Position numbers and translations under genes: made by a program. The notes below the pieces were generated by a model. That model was given only the letters and a program-made list of their open reading frames with translations, did not search any database and was not told the DNA's origin. A stretch of DNA of 64,000 nt, from positions 53,528,964-53,592,963 of the forward strand of contig OY720637.1 of assembly GCA_963169105.1 (NCBI GenBank). The letters run 5' to 3'. The stretch comes from Ceriagrion tenellum. Its lineage: Eukaryota > Arthropoda > Insecta > Odonata > Coenagrionidae. Below are positions 1 to 10,579 of the stretch, in pieces; within the stretch, counting starts at the first letter, position 1; each line of letters begins with the position of its first letter.

Positions 1-239
1 TCGCAACCATTTCCACCTCATGTCCGACATTATTGTGCTATCTGAGCATTTACTGTAATAATACACCCAAGGAAATCTGCGAATATGCGGCACAAGTTGT
101 CAATTCGAATACAAATGAAATGCCAAATCAAAAAAAATCGTCGAACGACCTATGCTATGCTTTGGAGAATACAGAAAAATTTGCACATTAATGGCGGATT
201 TATGTACGTTGCGAAGACCTATATCGAATGAAGAACACA

Positions 240-464
240 ATCGATATTGAACGACCTTGCGTATAGGGGACAAAGTTGCACATTCTGTGGCAATGTAGCC
301 ATATCAAAGCATTATTGGAAGGAGAGATGAATGAAAACAATCACTGGGAAACACCAAGGATGAAATACACCGAGACAGTTTTGAGGAATGCAAAAAAAAT
401 GAGACAAGATTTGAAAGACGTGGAAATCCTGGGGAGGGAGTCGTGGGAGTATACCGTGGAATAA
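240..464 (+). pseudogene. LINE C-terminal remnant (RTE-like), weak
   Basis: The plus-strand frame ending at 464 gives LLEGEMNENNHWETPRMKYTE followed by a charged stretch ending in RESWEY. This follows the order LLEG - GRPR - KYxE - DRxxW seen at the C-terminus of RTE-like retrotransposon proteins, with GRPR decayed to ETPR. No reverse transcriptase core precedes it, so it is a short 5'-truncated remnant. The next LINE-like block begins about 75 bases further on. Assignment rests on motif order alone, and chance similarity is possible. Confidence 0.38.
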
Positions 465-529
465 ATGTTTGTCTAAAGAACCGAACTTTGGTTTGTGAAA
501 TCCCTCCCAATTTATAGCGCGTTAGCGAA

Positions 530-742
530 GCTCAAGTATGCGAGGATAAGCACAGGAATGGGCTCCATGTGGTGGGTATGGGGTTCCTGAGAAGTGTTAT
601 TGGTCAATGCAGAAAGGACCGGTTTAGATATGAGTGCTTGAAAAAAGAATGTGGAATTAATGCCCTGGTAATGGACGTAAATTAGAGGAGCTTGTTTCTT
701 CGGTTTGGCCATGTCGATAGAATATATAAGATGAGAACCCAT
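530..742 (+). pseudogene. LINE connector/C-terminal remnant
   Basis: Translating the plus strand gives VGMGFLRSVIGQCRKDR, then CGINALVMD, a stop, and LFLRFGHVDRI. It parallels the better preserved minus-strand LINE at 17961-18278, which reads AMGMSYLRNVCGKSRMDR, CGLNASVMD and VFRWFGHVERM. The two clearly belong to the same family of endonuclease/RT LINEs. The copy has in-frame stops and no RT domain. The antisense open frames across this interval are shadows. Confidence 0.6.
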
Positions 743-847
743 TACGGAAGCGGATAAATGATAGATGAGTGAATGGTGTAAAGGCTTTTTTACACGATGC
801 ATGTACCAGCGCAACTACGCGTCTGGACAGATGCGTGGACAATTGCT

Positions 848-888
848 CCAAATTAGAACGGGCTATTTTATGGCCCGTTCTAATTTGG
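848..888. repeat. Perfect 16-bp hairpin
   Basis: CCAAATTAGAACGGGC at 848-863 is followed by a 9-base loop and by its exact reverse complement at 873-888. There is no mismatch in a neighbourhood of decayed elements. It lies just after the LINE remnant, but the two need not be related. No coding role is visible. Confidence 0.8.
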
Positions 889-1796
889 AATACATGAGAG
901 CAACTGAAGCAAAAGAGGTATGCATAGAGCCTGTAGTAAGAGATTGGAAACCGGCCATGTTGGACGACCCGCTCTGGGAGCTTAATTTTATCAAACAGTT
1001 AATTTAATATTGAATTAAACATTTGATTTGATAATAATTGATACAATTAATTTATTGAGTTAAATTACTGAGTGTTTAATTCAATTAAATATATAATAAA
1101 AAATAAAACTCGTATCAACGTAAAGGCTGCGTTGTTATTGTTGTTTCTTCGCAATGTTTATAAATATTTGTGTCGCGCTTCATTCGAAATACACGAATCT
1201 CATTGGTTCCGCCATAATCGGTGGCCCACAAATCAAAAGTGGAACCAAGGTTTCCAGTCTCTGACTTAAGGGTCTCTTGAGGTATGCAAGTGTAGGTCAG
1301 TCTAGCGGAAAGTACCAACGAATAGTCAGTCTCATAGGTTCATCTCTGACAATGAAATTTTTTTGACTTTGCCCCGAGAGGGCACGGTTTGATGGGTATG
1401 TTGGAATGATGAGGAAATTGAAGTTTTTTGTGAGAGAGATTTACACTGAGCGTGCTGGGCTTTAAATTGAAAGTCCTCTAAAAAAAACTGTGTATTTTAC
1501 ACACTTACCTGGATTGTGAAAGAAGACTCTAAAATATAGGTTAATGAACTTTTATTTACTATTTAAAATAAATTAATATTGGCACTTTGTGGTCAAATGT
1601 ATCTATCAGTAAGACTGCAGCCATACCATTACGTCTAGCTGCCGTTCAATATTGATATTCTTGGACGTTCTAGTACGTCCATTGTATTTCTCAGAAAATG
1701 TAGGAGGACGTACCATTGCGTCCGTAGCACTCAAAGTGTTATGAGTGGGAAGTTACAGCAAACATATAGTCGCTTTGGAGATGGCGTATAATTTTG
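889..1796. other. No recognisable feature; AT-rich
   Basis: AT-rich DNA with only short chance frames. Around 1635-1730 the strings ACGTCTAG, GACGTTCTAGTACGTCC and GACGTACCATTGCGTCC recur, which suggests an old degenerate repeat that I cannot classify. Confidence 0.5.
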
Positions 1797-1938
1797 AAAG
1801 AAAAAACTTTATAAGCTCCACTCGGTTATTTATCTGTACAACGCGTTTAGATGCTTAAAGCGCTTTAAGCGTCGAAAAGCGGTGTACAAATAAATAAACG
1901 AGTGGACATTTTTTAAAAAGTTATTAAGTTTTTTCTTT
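1797..1938. repeat. Foldback with 18-bp palindromic core
   Basis: The left arm (1797-1844, starting AAAGAAAAAACTTTATAA) is matched in reverse complement by the right arm (about 1880-1938) with a few gaps. Both arms share a CCACTCG-TTATTTAT-TGTAC series. The loop contains the perfect palindrome GCTTAAAGCGCTTTAAGC at 1853-1870. It looks like a small foldback or MITE remnant. No target duplication was recognised. Confidence 0.6.
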
Positions 1939-1944
1939 AAAAAT

Positions 1945-2359
1945 TTGCGATGACGTTCTGCAATATCTCGCCGGATACCGTTAAATATATACGAATAATT
2001 TTATGACATTTTCGTCCTTACGGAAGAAAGTGAAAGTGCGGAAAATATTTTACTTTCGTAGACTAAAGGTAATTTTAGGCGGTGGAGATGCATCCTCTCT
2101 CATCGTCAAACCAACCACTTGCAATGGGGATGGCTGTCCCACCTTTTATGTGTGTTCGTTTCAGATGCTTACGCCTTACGCTCTCTTTCGGGACAGTTAA
2201 TTTGTATCGTGCGGGCAATGTCTATATGCGCACCCATCAAACTGGCTAAGTCCTTTTACAGACTTCGACGTGCTCTCGAATCTCTTGAAATTGAAAGGCC
2301 CGTGAAAGACCATTCTTCTTGAAGGATCTTATCCTTCTCTTCTTCCTTTACTCCGTTCC
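1945..2359. other. No recognisable feature
   Basis: Only short overlapping chance frames, turning pyrimidine-rich from about 2320. No transposon motif or gene signature was seen. Confidence 0.45.
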
Positions 2360-2391
2360 AGTGGGAGACGCCTTTTCACGCGTCTCCCACT
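2360..2391. repeat. Perfect 12-bp GC-rich hairpin
   Basis: AGTGGGAGACGC (2360-2371) and GCGTCTCCCACT (2380-2391) are exact reverse complements around an 8-base loop. The hairpin sits in pyrimidine-rich DNA. It could be the remains of a TIR element or a structured RNA element; nothing decides. Confidence 0.7.
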
Positions 2392-2819
2392 TCACCTTTT
2401 TCTTCCTCCTCTCCTCGTGAGAGGGCAATGGGCTTCCTGTCTGCTCCACCCACTAGTTCAATATGCTGTGTGAAGAACGTCTGTTTGGATTGAGGGCGGA
2501 GGAAGTGTTGGGCGAGTAGAGGGCCCTTTTTTTGGACCCTGTGCAATCGGAGGAATCCAACGCGCTCCGGTTGCACCCGTTGAACAATTAACATCGTCGC
2601 TCACCGTCTGACACTGCAGTTTTGTTTTTGTGCTCGGTCGGGAGTCTTCAGAAGTGAGGCTCAGAGGTTATTCTGGTGAGGAAAGAGAGAGATATAGAGC
2701 TACCGAAAGTGATTTCTTACCTTAAGGTTGCTTCTGCGAGATTATTTCCTCTGTCATAATGGAGATCATATTCAAAGTATTCATTTTAATGTCAGCTGCG
2801 GTATGAGGCATGAATTAAA
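2392..2819. other. No recognisable feature
   Basis: Pyrimidine-rich at first, then mixed. The 72-codon minus frame at 2376-2594 has no recognisable motif and no homologous copy in the window. Confidence 0.45.
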
Positions 2820-3270
2820 TCTTATATATTATTTCTAAAAGGTGTTTTCTTGTGACAACGCCATAACTTCCATAATTCTCCAGCAAAATAAATGATTCAA
2901 ACGTCGTTTTAAAGCTTATGTTCCCAGCTATTGACAAAAAATAGCCAAATTGTTTAAAATTAAATTTTTTGTTAAAAAATGATCAAAAATTAACAGTGCC
3001 ATCTGTTGACAAAAAATCAACTTATACGTTTGCTATGGTTACGTGCTTAAAAGACTGTAGGAGGCGCCATTTATTAACACATCGTTTAGTTAGACTGTTT
3101 ACATTCTACATGCTATCAGTGTGACCGTTTATGTTTACGTTATGCATCTTTAACACAAACATAAATAATATAATTGTCCATAGGAAGAAACAGGCAGAAG
3201 AATAGGAAGAAAGAAGGAAGAAACAAGAAGAAGCTGCATAGTGTGCGAAATATTCGCACAGGTCAGCTAG
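2820..3270 (+). mobile_element. Non-autonomous Helitron-like element
   Basis: The element begins TCTTATATATT and continues AAAAGGTGTTTTCTTGTGAC. It ends with a perfect 8-bp hairpin (TGTGCGAA at 3242-3249, loop ATA, TTCGCACA at 3253-3260) ten bases before a terminal CTAG (3267-3270). The flanking bases are A on the left (2819) and T on the right (3271). A TC start, a subterminal hairpin, a CTRR end and insertion between A and T are the known Helitron hallmarks. At about 451 bp with no Rep/helicase coding it would depend on an autonomous relative. Internal text repeats TTGACAAAAAATAGCC and TTGACAAAAAATCAAC. There is no TIR and no target duplication, as expected. Confidence 0.7.
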
Positions 3271-3583
3271 TATTGCATTATTAATGGTGCAATAATATTG
3301 TTATGCGTTGTTAATTCTTAGTAACTCAATCATAATATCTATACAAGTAAATAAAATTGACTATTTTTTTCGCGCGGTACGTTTTAAGTTATACGCTTTA
3401 TAGTTATACGTTCAATGAAAAGCAATATTTCTGAATTTTATTATGTGAATTAGGAATTGCCTTGATGATACGGTATCTATTGGGTGTTTAATATTGGAGA
3501 TGATACTGTAGATTTTTGGTGAATACTCTTTACTCAGCGGGAGTTTCCATGTCGAAAGTCTGGGATCTGATGTTTTTCCGGCG

Positions 3584-3686
3584 TATGAGATTTTCAAAGT
3601 TTTCTCCGGCTTCTGTTGGACCCAACTTAGACCAACTCAACCGAACGGATGCCCGAGGAAACTTTGAAAATGCCAAAAATCTCATA
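3584..3686. repeat. Inverted repeat
   Basis: TATGAGATTTTCAAAGTTTTC at the left pairs with GAAACTTTGAAAA...ATCTCATA at the right, with a small bulge and a loop of about 50 bases. It may be a degenerate MITE. No target duplication was seen. Confidence 0.5.
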
Positions 3687-3967
3687 CATTCTCGATTTTT
3701 ACCATCTGGAACACTTTAATCCTCTAACCTTGTTTAGTGATGCCACATATCCCCACTACTCATCAACCTATTCTGACCTAACCTTCTCTCCATTACCACC
3801 CTCTTTAACATAATATGTTACTTCAAATTACATCAGTCACCCAACTCTTCTCTATCTTTCAAATGTCCCCAATAAACCTCTTTTCCTGAATTGTCTTCGT
3901 CTCCATAAATCTCCCAACTATAACCGCAAAAGCCTATTCTCTGTAATTATTCTCTCTCTTGAGATCA

Positions 3968-4210
3968 TCATCGTCTTATCAAGGCTAAGCCTTGTCTTTG
4001 CAGCCAAGTGTCCATGTGTACTGCAGCTCTCTTCAAATCAGCATATATTTTTAATCCCAACGCATTTTGTACATCATCTAGGAACTTCTTTCTTGGCCTT
4101 CCTCTGCTTCTCTTGCCGAGCACCTTTCCCTCCATTGTATTTTCTAAAAATTTATCATGTCGAAGAGCATGACCAATGAATTCTCTTGAGATATCAAGTT
4201 TCCAAACCAC
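3968..4210 (-). pseudogene. LINE C-terminal remnant (RTE-like)
   Basis: The minus-strand frame reads FIGHALRHDKFLENTMEG, then GKRSRGRPRKKFLDDVQ, then YADLKRAAVHMDTWLQRQGL and a double stop. This is the classical end of RTE-like or endonuclease/RT LINE proteins: a GHxLRHD block, a basic GKRGRGRPR stretch, and a KRAAxDRxxWRxxQGL tail. About 80 residues survive. RT and endonuclease domains are missing upstream, so this is a 5'-truncated copy. The tail keeps its natural stop. Confidence 0.8.
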
Positions 4211-4496
4211 GCATCACTACCATGTACTTAATGTAAATATTTCACTAAAATTTTCTTCTTTCTTTTACTTGAGAGAGCATCTCTCGTCCATTTCATTCAT
4301 TTGGTAAGCCTTTATTTGATCGGAGATATTCATTTCATAATATATTTGTTAATAAACATCTTACCGTTTTTTACCTCGTAATGTCTTTTTCGTTAAAACG
4401 TTTCCACCGAAATGATCCCTAGATATGTTAAAGACAAATGGAAAATGGCTTCAACAGCTGTAATTTAAAACAAGTCACGAGAATTCTTGGCCTTTG

Positions 4497-4640
4497 TTTT
4501 TTTTGTCAATAGAATTTTATTAGACTTTGCACCTTCAGGCGTTACTTCATGGAAGTATTTTATATTCGAATCCGTATTCAAAATAAGTATTGTACTTTTC
4601 CACAGTTATTAGTTTATAACTAAGGAAAAGCACAATACTT
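4497..4640. repeat. Interspersed repeat with hairpin (Penelope-tail related?)
   Basis: 4497-4580 is repeated in inverse orientation at 8437-8505; both carry ACTTCCAxGAAGTxACGCCTGAAGGTG on one strand or the other. The adjacent 4585-4640 forms a 25-bp inverted repeat (AAGTATTGTACTTTTCC against its complement) with about three mismatches. TGTACTTTTCCA also recurs at 7910 in the tail of the GIY-YIG-bearing element, so a Penelope-like 3' region is plausible but unproven. Confidence 0.5.
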
Positions 4641-4653
4641 AGAGTCTAATTAT

Positions 4654-5140
4654 GTCAACATTTTTCCGGGATGCATCCGCGTATGTTGTTGGGATCACAA
4701 CAGTTTCGCCAGCTATCATGCTGGCGTCCCCAGGTGAAGGATAGCGAGAAGGTTTTTGGTTCATTCTTACATAGGCAAGATAGGCGCCAAAAAAACGACC
4801 AATACTTCGTCCAATCATGGAGCAGCATTGTGATTTCGTGGGAGTCTTACTCCCACGAAATTACTATTACTAACTACTTATTACTCTTTTCCGTGCACTG
4901 TGTAAGGGGTATCCATCTTGGAAAAGTGCATGAAGAAGAGTAATAAGACTCCCGTGAAATCACGATGTTGCTCCATGATTGTACGAAGCATTGGTCATTT
5001 TTTGGCACCAAATCTTGCCTGTATAAGAATGAACCAAAAAAATTCTCGCTATCCTTCATCTGAGGACGCCAGTGGGACAGCTGGGGAAACTGTTGTGATA
5101 CCCAGCAACATACGCGGACGCAACCCAGAAAAATGTTGAC
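4654..5140. mobile_element. Foldback element: 487-bp near-palindrome
   Basis: GTCAACATTTTTCCGGG at 4654 is mirrored by CCCAGAAAAATGTTGAC ending at 5140. The arms pair inward for about 200 bases at high identity. The left arm carries an extra perfect hairpin, TTTCGTGGGAG-TCTTA-CTCCCACGAAA (4834-4860). CTTATTACTCTT and AAGAGTAATAAG pair near the centre. The open frames in the arms are mirror images of each other and are not genes. Similar 13-mers AGAxTCTAATTAy occur just outside (4641-4653 and 5175-5187), but 34 bases off on the right, so they are not a clean target duplication. Confidence 0.8.
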
Positions 5141-5261
5141 ATCATCTGATCAACGGGGCGGAAACATACGAACATAGAATCTAATTACTTACGTTTATTT
5201 AGGGAATAAAATCATACCACCCTAAACTCCTACATAAATCGCGCAACGCGTTTATAGAGAA

Positions 5262-5490
5262 GGATGGAGTGGGTAAGCTAGGTGGCGAGAAGAACGAACG
5301 AGGAGGTACTGGATAAGGTTGGAGAAGACAGAAAGCTAATGGTGGAGGTTCGGAGGAGGAAGAAGAGATGGATGGAGGACGTTTTGAAAAGAGAGGGAAT
5401 GCTGAAGAAGGTATTAGAGGGAGAAAACAGGGGAAGCGTGGAAGAGGCAAGAAGAGGATAGGAATTCTGTACGAAAAAGAGGAAGACCAT
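5262..5490 (+). pseudogene. LINE C-terminal remnant (RTE-like)
   Basis: The plus strand reads ARRTNEEVLDKVGEDRK, then EVRRRKKRWMEDVLKREG, MLKKVLEGENRG and a stop. The same series occurs in the minus-strand LINE at 28851-29101 (TNEEILDMVGEE, RRRQKRWLEDVLKREGMLK). This is the end of an endonuclease/RT-type non-LTR protein, here without its RT domain and with internal stops. Confidence 0.75.
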
Positions 5491-5494
5491 GTAA

Positions 5495-6500
5495 GATTTT
5501 AATCGGGATCTAATGGGGAATCAGGTACAGGAGGGAAAGCAGAATGATATGCCCGAAATTAGGACGTAAGAATAAGTACTGAACAGAAAACTACCAATCA
5601 GCTGCTAGAATACTGAAATAAATACTTTGTAATTCAAACGGTGTTAAACTGTAAGGGAAAATATTACCAACTACAATCGAAGAAGTAATCGGTGCAGAAA
5701 AAGTTACTTAAAGCCACTTAAGAGTGATTTCAACATCACCTTCTCACATATCAAACCAGATCTCATATTGCTTGAACGCCTATGCTCTCCCATTACAGAG
5801 GAACGTGCGGAGTCCAAATAGATAAAAGATAATCCGTCTGGAGAAAAATATTTCTAGAGGCACAAACAATCGCTCTCCGGAGCTTTTGATCCTGCCGGTA
5901 GGAATCATTGAATTCTCTCCCGGACCCCAATCAATCGTCTACCATACCTCCAAACCTTTCTCTCTAATCTCTATGAAATAAAACGCCAGGATTTATCCCT
6001 GCCGGACTCACGGCGGGATGTGAAGATTGCGCTTGCTCCATGAAAATCTCTCCCTCTCTCTCTGTTCGGGGGACCGCCCACATGAAGAAATCTGTGAGGA
6101 GGAATGTGGTCCACCATAGGAACTCACTCCCATCAACTTGGTTCCCGTCATTTCGTCGGCCGAAACGCATTCGATTAAGTACCTTGAACAGCGATGGCTT
6201 GCCAATGCGGCGGAAAAAAATCTCACGTCATCAGGACATAACTGTTCCTATAAGCAAGATTTCTCATTCCCTTGTATTCGCAAGAAATCACCTCAAGGTA
6301 AAGAATATGGAAGTACAGCCAATATTTCACCAAACACGTCCGATGACATCGTGACTATAACGGTAAATCTTGCTTAAAAATGCCCTATGATGATGAATGG
6401 AGGAGATGAGGTGAAGCAAAGATCCATCTACAAGTTCATTCTGCGATACTCACGGTGTAGTCCAGCGGAGTTAATCAAGCAGGTGACATATCAGTTCTCA
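5495..6500. other. No recognisable feature
   Basis: About 1 kb of mixed-composition DNA. Overlapping short frames at 5964-6377 on both strands show no known motif and are likely chance. Confidence 0.45.
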
Positions 6501-6914
6501 TCATCCATTGGTCGTTCAATCCTAAGATTGGTTGACTGCTGCCCTCCACCATTCCCTATCTAATGCTAGTTTCCTTACCTCCTGGTATCTCTTCCTATGT
6601 ACTTTCCTCTTTATTTGGTCCATGAACTTATTCCTGGGTCTTCCCCTGGGGACTTTTTCCTCTATTTTACCTGTAGTTACGTTCCTCACAAACCCTTTAA
6701 TGTACAATTGTAAACGATTTGTAAACATTTGTTCAAGTGCTAAATCGTAATATTCCTGTACTGTATTTATTCGTAGATTTATTGTATTGATTAGAGACTT
6801 GTTGCTAGAATGCCTAACCAAAGCTTGCAACAGCGAGTCAATTGTCGTAAATATAAATCTTCCTCGGGAAGTTAAATTTTGCATTTTTTTCTGTACTTTT
6901 TTAAATAGAGTCAA
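6501..6914 (-). pseudogene. LINE C-terminus, subfamily ending AAVNQS
   Basis: A 130-codon minus frame ends in EEKVPRGRPRNKFMDQIK, a KRYQEVRKLALD block and WWRAAVNQS. The last 65 or so residues match copies at 51104-51300 and 62303-62530, so they are the conserved end of this LINE subfamily. The first half of the frame (MTLFKKVQ to about residue 80) has no match elsewhere in the window and may be flanking DNA in frame by chance. The 3' end is marked by CAATCCTAAGATTGGTTGAC, which contains the small palindrome CAATCCTAAGATTG. No RT catalytic motif is present. Confidence 0.75.
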
Positions 6915-6919
6915 GAAAA

Positions 6920-7869
6920 CATCTTGTACAGATATTTTACTAATATCGGAAAGTTAAAATTCATGCGCTACTGTGGATAATTTGCATCCTTGTTGAAATG
7001 GATTGGCTAAATTTATTCCACTATTTTTTCCCCATTATACTTAAGTATAAATGCACTGTTGATGTTCAACTGCAGGTGCCAATACATTTGATTCCTTAAT
7101 CATAGCCCGTGCTTTGAAACGGTCTTTCATTGTACTATGCTACAAAATATTGGTGCTATATATCCCCATTCTATGATGCAAATAGATGTGGAATACTTAT
7201 GTTGCAAAATTTAAGTCAATGGAGCACGTAGTTCCATCTCCGGAGATACCGACGATGCGACGTCGCAAATCTTCAATGTACTCTATTTTGGTAAGAAAAT
7301 CGGGAATATTCACCGTTGTAATGTCAAAAATTCGTCTTCAAAGTGAAACTCATGAGTCCCTTCCGAGTTAACACCTCCTGTTGAGAATTTGGGAAGTTAA
7401 AAAATGGTACAAATTGGAAATGATGCGAGGTGTTGATAAATCATTTCCCCTGGCTCGAGCCTAGTGGCGTCTCGCAGGAATCGTGAAAGATTTACCGCTT
7501 GCATTATTTCTTTAATGACCGTATAATTTGTGGTCGGGAGTGGGGGAACACGTTCACTCAAACGCAAAGAGCTACGAGGGACGAAAAAAAATATTAAACC
7601 GTAGGGAATAAACCCTTAATGTCGCCGCAGGAAGCGTATAAGACCGAGAGAATTGTTTTATAAACCTTTCAATTGAGCTGGAATTTGTATGGTGATGACG
7701 ATAAAATGGTACCGTGTCATGCTGTGTATTATAATGATACTGGGCGGTGTTCCTCAAGTCAAAATTTTGTTTCTGACGTTTAGAGAGTGTTCGGGTTTGA
7801 GGCTTAATGCATGATTCACAGCTCGCGAATTATATCGTGTTTTGCGTGCCTCAGGTTATAGATGTTCAA
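6920..7869. other. No recognisable feature
   Basis: AT-rich DNA with short frames of 60-62 codons and no motif I recognise. Confidence 0.45.
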
Positions 7870-8400
7870 GAATATATTCCTGTTCGATTCCGCATTGGAA
7901 ATTAGTTGTGTACTTTTCCATAGTAATTTATTTTAATCGTACAACACGTTTCGCAGCTTGTTGCATCTTCAGGTGCAATTGTTTATCTTTTATTTATTGA
8001 TTGTTACGATAGTAACCTTACGCTAAGAGGAACTTGCTAAAGTTTGGAGGAGAAACTAATTTTTGGGTGGAAAGGCAGAGGAATATAAATAATTTATAGG
8101 TTAATAATATAATATATAGGTTAGGGGCTTGTGAGAAGGGAAATTTTTCCGGAAAGGAGTGGGGAGGGGTGCGGAAAAAGTAGCACGTCGCAAAGGTTGC
8201 TTGACTGTCCGATAATTTCCATCTGTGTGATGTCCAAATCACTTACGTGATTATAATCACCTAGGTACTTCGCAAATTGAGTTGCAATTCTTATAAAAGT
8301 AACTTTGTGATTGTTCTTTGATGCGCGCCTTGAAATTTCGTCCAGTTTGACCTATGTAAGCTATATTACAACTATTTCATTGAATTTTGTAATTGCCCGA
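7870..8400 (-). pseudogene. Penelope-like element remnant (GIY-YIG end)
   Basis: Reading the minus strand from about 8395 gives NSCNIAYIGQTGRNFKARIK, followed by E and decaying sequence. A Cys close before YIG, then QTGR with an Arg, then RIKE(H), is the core of the GIY-YIG endonuclease of Penelope-like retroelements, where it follows the RT and nicks target DNA. Further downstream on the same strand (8000-7880) comes CACCTGAAGATGCAACAAG and GAAACGTGTTGTACG, a tail type often seen after these proteins. There is one stop just before the motif, and the RT domain is absent. The catalytic Glu of the family cannot be located. Confidence 0.62.
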
Positions 8401-8436
8401 ACTGAATAATATATCCTCTTTGTCTTTTCATTTCAA

Positions 8437-8505
8437 TGTGGATTCGAAAATAAAATACTTCCACGAAGTGACGCCTGAAGGTGTAAAGTTTATTCATACA
8501 TTCCT
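8437..8505. repeat. Repeat shared with 4497-4580 (inverse)
   Basis: GATTCGAAAATAAAATACTT followed by CCACGAAGTGACGCCTGAAG matches, in reverse complement, the segment at 4497-4580. It lies directly beside the Penelope-like coding remnant, which supports a link to that element class. Confidence 0.5.
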
Positions 8506-8509
8506 GGTC

Positions 8510-10579
8510 CATTTATCTAATATTTTTACTTGCATGAAGTTGGAAATTTTACTGAGTTTAAATCCGTTAAAGAAGTTAATTCATGTAAGCATTGCAAGTT
8601 GTATCAGTATGCATCTCCTAAGTTTTACTTCAAATGTTTACGGCTTCAGGTGGATATTGTAAATAAGTAAAGGAATATGAACTTTTTATCATCTATAACA
8701 ATGATAAATGCATTGTTTCGCTACACTTGTGTAGTCGAATCATATCGAAATGTATGTCACGTTCCATGAGGCTACGTGCTAAAACAGCATTGAATTGCCA
8801 AAAATAATCGGTAAGATTCATTTTTTCTCTTTTTTCGGTAGATATTACTTCTTAGAACACGTATGAAAATTTTTACGCAATTCCGCTCATGACAAGAAAT
8901 CGCTCCAACTACCTTGAAAGCACAAAGATAATTTTTCGGCGATCGGTGTCAGTGTGGAAGTCTAGTGTTACCGCTTCTGTATTGAAGCTATCACAATTAC
9001 CTACTCAAGTCTGGTAAAAAAATGAACAATTAACGTGCGAATTTTTTTCCGTGAGCTTATTGATGTTCGACCTCGGTCCGAATCTAGGCGCAGGCCGAAG
9101 TTAACCTTCGCTTATCATGACCAAACCGGCAAACTTTCACAGACCTGAAGACGCCGATTGCTCTCGCCGGCTAAACTGTCGTCCCTGCGTAATGGACGGA
9201 AGCGTCTTGGAAGAGGCCTGTATCTACAAATTAAGAAGAACTTGAATGTTGAGACTAGATGGCACGGCGTTGTGTTTGGTGCACGCGGCAGTAGCCACCA
9301 AAAAAGGTATTTCATTCAAGGAAAAATGTTGCACGTACGTCAAAATGGATGAAAATTACAGCTCTCAAGTCAGTTTTAGCGAGATAGTTCCATAGTCATA
9401 ATGTAGGCCACATTCGAATTGTACGTTTTAATTGCAGCAGCTGTCGTAGGCAGGAATTAAATATTTCATTATGAATGGTGCATTAATATACTTCTATGTG
9501 ACTGAAATTCTAAGTTATTAAATAAAAATATTTATATCGGTCTTTAATTTGACTCATCTTTCAACACGAGGCGTTTTTAAACTCCTTCACAACGATTCTG
9601 AAATGCGATTGCTTCATGCGATTCTGAAAACAAATTTCTGCGTGGCGACGTGATTTATTTTTTAAAAAAAGTCGAGAAAATATGCCAACTACACGCTTAA
9701 TTTTTTCACGAGATCTACGTGTTAGAAATTCTCCATTTTTTAAAAATAATGCTTCTCTGGAGTGCACGCGCGTTCCATTTCGCATGTAAAAGGGCTGGTA
9801 TTTTTAGTTAAAAATCTTGGTAAGTAGTTCGGTAATGGGCAGATATTTCTATTCATTTGGAAGATAAAGATATTTTTCTTTAAAGTGAGACCAAATTCAT
9901 TGATTTCTATTTGAAACAATATTTCGCTCAAACTGCCTTCAAGACTGTAACTTGGCGAGTTACTCCTAGAAATTGTTTCCCCCTATCGGTAAGCAATGAC
10001 AATCAATTATTTATTTGTAGAATATGCACTTATAGAATATAAATAATCCATTTCAGTATGAAGTAAAAGAAATATAGGTACCCCTGAGAAAATAATTCCG
10101 TTTTGGGGTTACCGACTCTTTCAATACATATAAAAGCAGTGAAAAATAATCATGATTCGGTGAAAGAAATGGAACACCATTGCATTCATGCCTCTTGAGC
10201 GACCTCTAAATGTTCAATAATCGAGCCGATATTTTTAGGATATCCTTTCTTCACCCCATAGCAAAATTTAAGAGGTTTAACCCATTTCCGCCCTCTGTAG
10301 CCATGTAGCTACACCCTGACACGCCGAGTGTATGACGCTCTTTAGGAGGAACCGCGAACTTTATCGCAATCAACTTGTCAACACTGCCTCGTTAACTAAC
10401 GTTAGGTCACTAACATCAAAATATTTTGCCTGAGTACTTTAGGCGACCATTTGAGTAAAATACCAAAAACTCATCAATATCGCAAACGAAAATTTTTTTG
10501 GGCGGAAATGGATTTAATCGAAATCCGAGAAAAAAAAAGACTGTACTTGAATAATTCTTTGGGAAGCGATGGGAAGAGA
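8510..10579. other. No recognisable feature
   Basis: About 2 kb of AT-rich DNA. 9060-9330 is locally GC-richer with overlapping frames on both strands (64 and 66 codons) that match nothing I know. Confidence 0.45.

Noticed and set aside
1635..1730. Array of ACGT-containing direct repeats
   Set aside because: Spacing and sequence are too irregular to define a unit or element.
4671..5139. Open frames of 61-90 codons as small genes
   Set aside because: They are mirror-image translations of the two arms of the palindrome at 4654-5140.
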